DNA of 11,280 bases from Bacteroidales bacterium (GTDB lineage: Bacteria; Bacteroidota; Bacteroidia; Bacteroidales; ML635J-15), in assembly GCA_028701945.1 (NCBI GenBank), contig JAQVPT010000088.1, forward strand, positions 1 to 11,280, given 5' to 3'. This document shows positions 7,483 through 11,280 of this stretch, in pieces. A model generated the notes under the pieces. It was not told the origin of the DNA. It saw only the letters and a list, made by a program, of their open reading frames with translations, and made no database searches. The position numbers were made by a program, and so were the translations under genes. How positions within the stretch are numbered: position 1 is the first letter of the stretch; each line of letters starts with the position of its first letter.

Positions 7483-8692
7483 GTCTTTAAACACTATTGA
7501 AGAAGCGATAGAAGATATCAGAAATGGAAAAGTAATCATTGTGATAGATGATTTTGACCGCGAAAACGAAGGAGACTTTGTAGTTGCTGCCGAAAAAATC
7601 ACACCAGAAATTGTCAACTTTATGGCAAGATACGGACGAGGATTAATTTGCACGCCACTAACCGAAAGCCGCTGTAAAGAGCTCGAATTAGATTTAATGG
7701 TAGGCAAAAACACCGCTTTGCACGAAACACCTTTTACAGTGTCGGTTGACCTAAACGGTGATGGCTGTTCAACAGGAATTTCTGTTAGCGACCGAGCTAA
7801 AACAATTAAATCTCTAGTTGATGAACACACAAAGCCTTCCGACTTAGGGCGACCAGGACACATTTTCCCTTTAATGGCTAAGGAAAATGGCGTATTAAGA
7901 CGAAGTGGACATACCGAGGCGGTTGTTGATCTTACTCGTCTCGCTGGCTTAAAACCAGGAGGTGCCTTAGTTGAGATTATGAATGAGGACGGATCAATGG
8001 CCCGATTACCAGAGCTCTTGGAAATAGCCGACAGATTTGATCTTAAAATAATCAGTATAGAGGATTTAATAAAATATCGCCTAAAATCAGACAGCCTTAT
8101 TGAAAAAGGAGTAAGAGTAAAACTGCCAACAAAATATGGCTTTTTTGAAATGATCCCATTTAGACAAAAAAGCAATGGTCTCGAACACGTAGCCTTAATT
8201 AAAGGAACTTGGGAACCAGACGAACCTATTACAGTCAGAGTTCACTCAAGCTGTGCTACAGGAGACATCTTCGGTTCACTTAAATGTGATTGTGGAAATC
8301 AATTGCACGAAGCTATGAGAATTGTTGAACGAAAAGGCAAAGGCGTTGTGATTTATCTAAACCAAGAAGGACGCGGAATCGGGCTAATGAATAAAATTGC
8401 TGCTTACAAACTACAAGAAGAAGGTCTTGATACTGTTGAAGCTAATGTCCATTTGGGATTCGAACCCGACGAAAGAGATTACGGAGTTGGTGCTCAAATA
8501 CTTAGAAGTATCGGCGTTTGTAAAATGGAGTTATTATCCAATAACCCACGTAAACTAGCTGGACTAAAAGGATATGGACTTGAAATAGTTGAAACACAAC
8601 ACATCGAAATAAAACCCAATAAATACAACAGATTCTATCTCGAAACTAAAAAGAACAAAATGGGACACGAATTAGATCTTGATGACAACTAA
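7451..8692 (+). CDS. ribBA: Bifunctional RibBA (DHBP synthase/GTP cyclohydrolase II)
   Basis: A 413-residue fusion catalysing both entry steps of riboflavin synthesis: ribulose 5-phosphate to 3,4-dihydroxy-2-butanone 4-phosphate plus formate, and GTP to the diaminopyrimidine intermediate. The RibB half covers about 1-210. It has DDFDRENEGDF (33-43) with R37, E38 and D42, RPGHIFPL (134-141), RRSGHTEA (150-157) with H154 as metal ligand, and E175. The RibA half (about 218-400) has SSCATGDIFGSLKCDC, the C-x10-C-x-C zinc site, then YLNQEGRGIGL, RDYGVGAQIL and LLSNNPRKLAGL. The third residue of the acidic loop is Phe35 where E. coli RibB has Glu; the annotated catalytic residues nearby are intact. 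The ATG at 7451 is the only sensible start, placing the first helix just before the acidic loop; it overlaps the GT2 gene by 32 bp. No FMN riboswitch precedes it, as expected inside an operon. Confidence 0.96.
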   Translation: MSGNQQKEINRSLNTIEEAIEDIRNGKVIIVIDDFDRENEGDFVVAAEKITPEIVNFMARYGRGLICTPLTESRCKELELDLMVGKNTALHETPFTVSVDLNGDGCSTGISVSDRAKTIKSLVDEHTKPSDLGRPGHIFPLMAKENGVLRRSGHTEAVVDLTRLAGLKPGGALVEIMNEDGSMARLPELLEIADRFDLKIISIEDLIKYRLKSDSLIEKGVRVKLPTKYGFFEMIPFRQKSNGLEHVALIKGTWEPDEPITVRVHSSCATGDIFGSLKCDCGNQLHEAMRIVERKGKGVVIYLNQEGRGIGLMNKIAAYKLQEEGLDTVEANVHLGFEPDERDYGVGAQILRSIGVCKMELLSNNPRKLAGLKGYGLEIVETQHIEIKPNKYNRFYLETKKNKMGHELDLDDN

Positions 8693-9641
8693 TAAAGCAA
8701 ATATTATTTTTATGGGGACGCCCGAATTTGCAGTCTCCTCACTAAAAATTCTAATTGATAACAATTATAATATCAAAGCTGTTGTTACCGCAGCAGATAA
8801 ACCTGCTGGACGTGGAAAAAAAATACAATTCTCAGATGTTAAAAAGTTTGCTCTCGAAAACAACCTAAAAATACTGCAACCAGATAAACTAAAATCAGAA
8901 TATTTTCTAAATGAGCTAAAAAATCTCAATGCTGATTTATTTATTGTCGTAGCATTTAGGATGTTGCCGAGACAAGTTTGGGAACTACCTAAACTAGGCA
9001 CATTTAACCTACATGCCTCTCTCCTGCCAGATTACCGAGGTGCTGCTCCAATAAATCATGCTATTATTAACGGAGATACAAAAACAGGAGTTACTACTTT
9101 TTTTATTAACGAAGAAATTGACAAAGGCAATATTCTATTTAGAGAAAGTATCGAGATAGAACCTAAAGACAATGCTGGTAGTTTGCATGATAAACTTATG
9201 CATATTGGTGCTGAACTGGTTTTAAAAACTGTTCAAGCAATTGAGAACAATAATGTCCAGCTGCACAAACAAGAAGAATTTATCAATGACACTTTACATC
9301 CTGCACCAAAGATTTTTAAAGATTCCTGTCGCATAGATTGGGAAAAACCTGCAAAAGGAATCAATGATCTTATTAGAGGTTTGTCTCCTTATCCTGCTGC
9401 TTGGACAGAGCTCAACAATCCAGAAAAGACACAAGTAAAATTATACGAGACTTCTTTTATTATTGATGAACATCATTATAAGAACGGGACTATAATTACT
9501 GACAATAAAACATATTTAAAAGTAGCGGTAAAAGATGGTTTTATTGATGTATTAGAACTTCAAATACAGGGCAAGAAACGCTTGAAAATAAAGGAGTTAC
9601 TAAACGGATATAAGTTTACAGAAAATGATTTTTTCGTTTAG
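8682..9641 (+). CDS. fmt: Methionyl-tRNA formyltransferase
   Basis: A 319-residue enzyme that formylates methionyl-initiator tRNA using 10-formyltetrahydrofolate, preparing it for translation initiation. The N-terminal formyltransferase domain starts at NIIFMGTPEFAV, and the family signature FNLHASLLPDYRGAAPINHAI (from about residue 108) carries the catalytic Asn109 and His111 plus the SLLP folate loop. GVTTFFINEEIDKGNIL follows with catalytic Asp148. The C-terminal tRNA-binding domain occupies about 205-319, beginning after HPAPKI. Length matches E. coli Fmt (315). I start at the ATG at 8682; the frame also offers a TTG immediately before it (8679), which adds one residue and is less likely. 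The start overlaps the ribBA stop by 11 bp, so it is the last gene of the operon. The next gene converges on it 74 bp downstream, with no convincing terminator between. Confidence 0.95.
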   Translation: MTTNKANIIFMGTPEFAVSSLKILIDNNYNIKAVVTAADKPAGRGKKIQFSDVKKFALENNLKILQPDKLKSEYFLNELKNLNADLFIVVAFRMLPRQVWELPKLGTFNLHASLLPDYRGAAPINHAIINGDTKTGVTTFFINEEIDKGNILFRESIEIEPKDNAGSLHDKLMHIGAELVLKTVQAIENNNVQLHKQEEFINDTLHPAPKIFKDSCRIDWEKPAKGINDLIRGLSPYPAAWTELNNPEKTQVKLYETSFIIDEHHYKNGTIITDNKTYLKVAVKDGFIDVLELQIQGKKRLKIKELLNGYKFTENDFFV

Positions 9642-9715
9642 ATTTCTCAAATATCCAATACTTTTCACTGGAAATCTGTTCCGTACAAATAATTTGTCGT
9701 AAAACAACAAAATCG

Positions 9716-9916
9716 TTAATCAGATTCCTCTAATTCAAAAATATTATTTACATTTGTTTCAAACACTTCCGATATTTTTAATGCCAAGAGTGTTGACGGA
9801 ATATATCGATTCGTTTCAATGGAGTTTATAGTCTGTCGAGAGACACCGATTTTATTTGCAAGTTCTTCCTGAGTTAGATCCTTTATAGCTCTTTGTATTT
9901 TTATATTATTTTTCAC
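9716..9916 (-). CDS. Small Xre-family HTH regulator
   Basis: A 66-residue protein that is little more than a Cro/C1-type helix-turn-helix domain. The helix pair is LTQEELANKIGVSRQTINSIETNRYIPS (14-41), with SRQTINSIE as the recognition helix. A short acidic tail (FELEESD) ends the protein. It starts with GTG, not ATG: the first base of the codon is shared with the TAG stop of the upstream membrane gene (TAGTG), so translation is coupled. Such solitary Xre proteins paired with a small multi-helix membrane protein are common in bacteria, and the regulator usually controls its own pair. The promoter-leader region of the pair carries repeated GTAAAGTT boxes that it may bind. The membrane partner could modulate it, but no function is established. 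It lies convergent with fmt. Confidence 0.87.
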   Translation of the reverse strand: MKNNIKIQRAIKDLTQEELANKIGVSRQTINSIETNRYIPSTLLALKISEVFETNVNNIFELEESD

Positions 9917-10317
9917 TATCTGCTCCTCTTCATTATAAACATCATCATAAAATAAAATAAAAACATACTGATCAAGAGTTGCTCCACCCCAACATCTAAT
10001 AAAAAAGAACCATCGAAAAGCAAGTTTATAAATGGTGTAATTATCACAAAAGCCACTCCATAAATAAATGAAGCAGCAAAGGCTTTTAGTCTAATTCTTA
10101 AAGTTAATTCATCTTCTATTTTACTCCGAGTTATCGCTAATAATAACAAAGCAATAAGAAAAAATGACATTGAAATTGTTTTAGCAATATGTTTGTCTAT
10201 CGCTAATACTTTTACTATGGAAAGAATTGCAAACAAGATAGTTAAAAACATTATTCCATAAGCAATTTTCTTAAAAACTGGCGGTAATAAGTTTAAGTCC
10301 TTCTGAGTTTTATTCAT
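9916..10317 (-). CDS. Four-helix membrane protein (Xre partner)
   Basis: A 133-residue integral membrane protein with four predicted hydrophobic helices near 19-39, 44-63, 77-99 and 110-129, and a short basic C-terminus (MKRSR). Between helices 2 and 3 lies a charged cytoplasmic-type loop, RSKIEDELTLRIRLKA (64-79). A DE-x4-R element in that position resembles the DUF2178/DUF3796-like proteins encoded beside small Xre regulators; this likeness is from memory and not checked. No catalytic motif is visible. The start is the ATG at 10317-10315, preceded by a strong-looking promoter (10361-10392) and direct repeats in the leader. The stop TAG overlaps the GTG start of the regulator by one base, so the two are made together. 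Role unknown; signal sensing or regulator sequestration is only an inference. Confidence 0.8.
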   Translation of the reverse strand: MNKTQKDLNLLPPVFKKIAYGIMFLTILFAILSIVKVLAIDKHIAKTISMSFFLIALLLLAITRSKIEDELTLRIRLKAFAASFIYGVAFVIITPFINLLFDGSFLLDVGVEQLLISMFLFYFMMMFIMKRSR

Positions 10318-10374
10318 TGTTAGTAAAGTTATTGTCTGTAAAGTTGAGTTTACTAAAAGACAAATATACTTTAC
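10317..10374 (-). promoter_or_regulatory. Repeated GTAAAGTT boxes, candidate operator
   Basis: Two adjacent 15-bp direct repeats, TTGTTAGTAAAGTTA (10317-10331) and TTGTCTGTAAAGTTG (10332-10346), agree at 12 of 15 positions. A third, inverted copy of the core (ACTTTAC) lies at 10368-10374, next to the -7 box. Boxes that flank the predicted transcription start of the Xre operon are what an autorepressor site would look like. Binding by the encoded regulator is inferred. Confidence 0.45.
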
Positions 10375-10392
10375 ATTTAAATAAAAACCAAA
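10361..10392 (-). promoter_or_regulatory. Bacteroidota-type promoter of the membrane protein/Xre pair
   Basis: Minus-strand TTTG (10392-10389), a 20-bp spacer, then TATATTTG (10368-10361) match both halves of the Bacteroidota consensus. Transcription would start near 10354, giving a leader of about 37 nt that contains the two direct GTAAAGTT repeats before the ATG at 10317. Confidence 0.65.
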
Positions 10393-10451
10393 TTAATTTA
10401 TTATTTAAGTAAATATATTCTAAAAGTCTTATCTATTGTCTGCAAGAACCT

Positions 10452-10477
10452 GTTTACTAGCTCAGCGCAGCTAAAAC
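10452..10477. repeat. Small imperfect hairpin beside the large inverted repeat
   Basis: GTTT and TAGCT (10452-10455, 10458-10462) pair with AGCTA and AAAC (10469-10473, 10474-10477), leaving a 2-nt AC bulge and the 6-nt loop CAGCGC. The loop region is GC-richer than its surroundings. It may be part of the same intergenic element as the larger inverted repeat. Confidence 0.5.
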
Positions 10478-10490
10478 TCCTTATTTTTAT

Positions 10491-10613
10491 GTCTTTAATA
10501 AGAAAACGTCAAATACAAGGCTTTCGAAGTGTTGAAAATCAAGGCGTTTGCTTTTGCAAATAACTGTTTTCAACACGAGAGTAACGCAGTATTTGGCGTT
10601 TTCTTGCAAAGAC
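10491..10613. repeat. Nested inverted repeat of about 120 bp
   Basis: Outer arms AAGAAAACGTCAAATAC (10500-10516) and GTATTTGGCGTTTTCTT (10589-10605) pair at 16 of 17 positions, and the remaining pair is a G.T wobble. Flanking GTCTTT/AAAGAC extends the arms to 10491 and 10613 with a small offset. Inside, after symmetric 12-nt unpaired stretches, a perfect 10-bp stem GTGTTGAAAA/TTTTCAACAC (10529-10538, 10567-10576) follows, and a third hairpin TTTGC-TTTT-GCAAA lies at its centre. The element sits 4 bp past the stop of the small cysteine-rich gene, so in that transcript it forms a large 3' structure. It could be a REP/MITE-like repeat, a terminator or RNA-stabilising structure, or a small RNA; copy number in the genome would decide. 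Confidence 0.8.
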
Positions 10614-10616
10614 TAT

Positions 10617-10835
10617 CTAATGATTTTCGCCTCCACAACAGCCGCCTTTAATACCACAAGCATGTCTTTCATCGTGCGAGGCACAGGTTATATTGCGTTT
10701 TGCCATTTCTTTATTCTTACTAATCGAAGTTGTAGGGAATTTCTTTTTCTTGCCAAAAAATATTCCTACCCCAAGTCCTAGTACAACAATAACTAGGATT
10801 ATCAAAGCAGGTATGAGAAGTTTTAGTATTTCCAT
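10617..10835 (-). CDS. Small cysteine-rich single-pass membrane protein
   Basis: A 72-residue protein with one strong N-terminal membrane helix (about 6-27) followed by FGKKKKFP, so the positive-inside rule puts the C-terminal tail in the cytoplasm. The tail has SISKNKEMAKRNITC and four cysteines (C51, C60, C66, C67) plus His54, His58 and a terminal His72, ending GGCCGGENH; this suggests metal or Fe-S handling. The layout recalls small Cys-tailed membrane proteins such as NqrM (DUF539) and FeoB-associated proteins, but the NqrM cysteine spacing is not clearly present, so I do not name it. The ATG at 10835 lies 20 bp downstream of the nhaC-like stop, so the two are probably co-transcribed, and the nested inverted repeat follows its stop. 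Function unknown. Confidence 0.75.
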   Translation of the reverse strand: MEILKLLIPALIILVIVVLGLGVGIFFGKKKKFPTTSISKNKEMAKRNITCASHDERHACGIKGGCCGGENH

Positions 10836-10855
10836 TATGACAAAAATAACAATTA

Positions 10856-11280
10856 TTATATGCTTATGTTTATTTTATTTTCGGTTTTTTTACCAAAGAA
10901 TCTGATTATTAGCCAAACTACCATAATCATTACAGGAAATACTACAAAAACACTTACACCGTACGCAATAGGCAAAGTTCCAAAAATCAAAGTAACAAGA
11001 CCGACTGTAACTGCATAAGGTAATTGTGTTTTTACGTGTTGAATATGATTACAAGATGATGCTAAAGAACTGAGGATGGTCGTATCAGATATTGGAGAAC
11101 AGTGGTCGCCAAAAACGGAACCCGCAATTACAGTTGACACGACATGTGCAAAAATCCCGATAGACGCATCATAAGGCAATCCTGCACGTCCACATAGCAG
11201 CCATGTTGCTGGCAAAATAAGCGGATACATAATTGCCATTGTTCCCCACGAAGAGCCAGTACTAAAGGCAATTAATCCAG
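10856..11280 (-). CDS. NhaC-type Na+/H+ antiporter, C-terminal part (5' end off window)
   Basis: The frame is open to the right edge, so only the last roughly 140 residues are seen and the true start is outside the window. An internal Met at 11239 should not be taken as the start: codons before it read GLIAFSTGSSWGT, a conserved motif of this family. Further on, AGSVFGDHCSPISDTTILSS and the CNHIQHVKTQLPYA stretch are hallmark NhaC sequences, with the GDHxSPISDTT helix break near the ion path. Hydrophobic helices follow, ending in a basic, Lys-rich tail (FFGKKTENK). The protein exchanges Na+ for H+ across the inner membrane to control sodium and pH. NhaC-family members also include malate/lactate and other exchangers, so the exact ions are not certain. 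The cysteine-rich small protein follows 20 bp downstream. Confidence 0.9.
   Translation of the reverse strand, partial: GLIAFSTGSSWGTMAIMYPLILPATWLLCGRAGLPYDASIGIFAHVVSTVIAGSVFGDHCSPISDTTILSSLASSCNHIQHVKTQLPYAVTVGLVTLIFGTLPIAYGVSVFVVFPVMIMVVWLIIRFFGKKTENKINISI

Noticed and set aside
7408..8175. Long minus-strand open frame (255 codons) opposite ribBA
   Set aside because: It mirrors a clearly conserved RibBA gene, its product is Ser-rich low-quality sequence with no domain, and it has no promoter. It is an antisense shadow.
9685..9697. ACAAATAATTTGT palindrome as a terminator shared by fmt and the Xre gene
   Set aside because: The stem is only five A/T-rich pairs and no clean T-run follows on either strand, so termination is not supported.
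10548..10781. Plus-strand open frame through the inverted repeat and the cysteine-rich gene
   Set aside because: It begins inside the inverted repeat, shows no recognisable domain, and overlaps the better supported minus-strand membrane protein.
10841..10848. Minus-strand TATTTTTG as a promoter of the cysteine-rich gene
   Set aside because: It fits TAnnTTTG but lies only 5 bp before the ATG, has no -33 TTTG, and the gene is 20 bp behind the NhaC-like gene. Chance match in AT-rich DNA is more likely.

Overview
The window looks like chromosome of a low-GC member of the Bacteroidota (Bacteroidales-like is my best guess). Three things point there: AT-rich DNA with few Shine-Dalgarno sites, several matches to the Bacteroidota sigma-factor promoter (TTTG, a 17-23 bp spacer, then TAnnTTTG), and a gene set typical of the phylum: a START-like small protein, a LptF/LptG-family permease, fused RibBA, and Fmt. 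This assignment rests on recall of gene order and motifs, not on a search.

Layout. Positions 1-2374 are on the minus strand: the probable first codons of a gene leaving the left edge, a DEDDh 3'-5' exonuclease (197-676), and a metallo-beta-lactamase/beta-CASP nuclease (974-2374). A stretch of about 510 bp with no recognised gene follows. Next come a minus-strand tRNA-Met(CAU), its intrinsic terminator (2890-2915) and a good promoter (3041-3070). From 3159 to 9641 everything is on the plus strand: START-like protein, LptF/LptG-family permease, a GT4-type glycosyltransferase, a membrane GT2 glycosyltransferase, RibBA and Fmt. From the GT4 gene to fmt each gene overlaps the next by 4 to 32 bp, so these four are almost certainly one transcription unit. 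It joins envelope glycan synthesis to riboflavin synthesis and formylation of initiator tRNA.

The right end (9716-11280) is on the minus strand. A four-helix membrane protein and a small Xre-type repressor form a pair joined by a TAGTG stop/start overlap. Their promoter and leader carry repeated GTAAAGTT boxes that look like an operator. Then come about 200 bp of gene-free DNA dominated by a large nested inverted repeat (outer arms 10500-10516 and 10589-10605), a small cysteine-rich membrane protein, and the 3' part of an NhaC-type Na+/H+ antiporter that runs off the edge.

Most of the window is ordinary housekeeping sequence. The parts most worth a second look are the nested inverted repeat with its neighbouring hairpin and partial third motif copy, the box-rich control region of the membrane protein/Xre pair, the small cysteine-rich protein beside NhaC, and the two glycosyltransferases set between the permease and ribBA. 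I did not see a clear new defence or mobile system.
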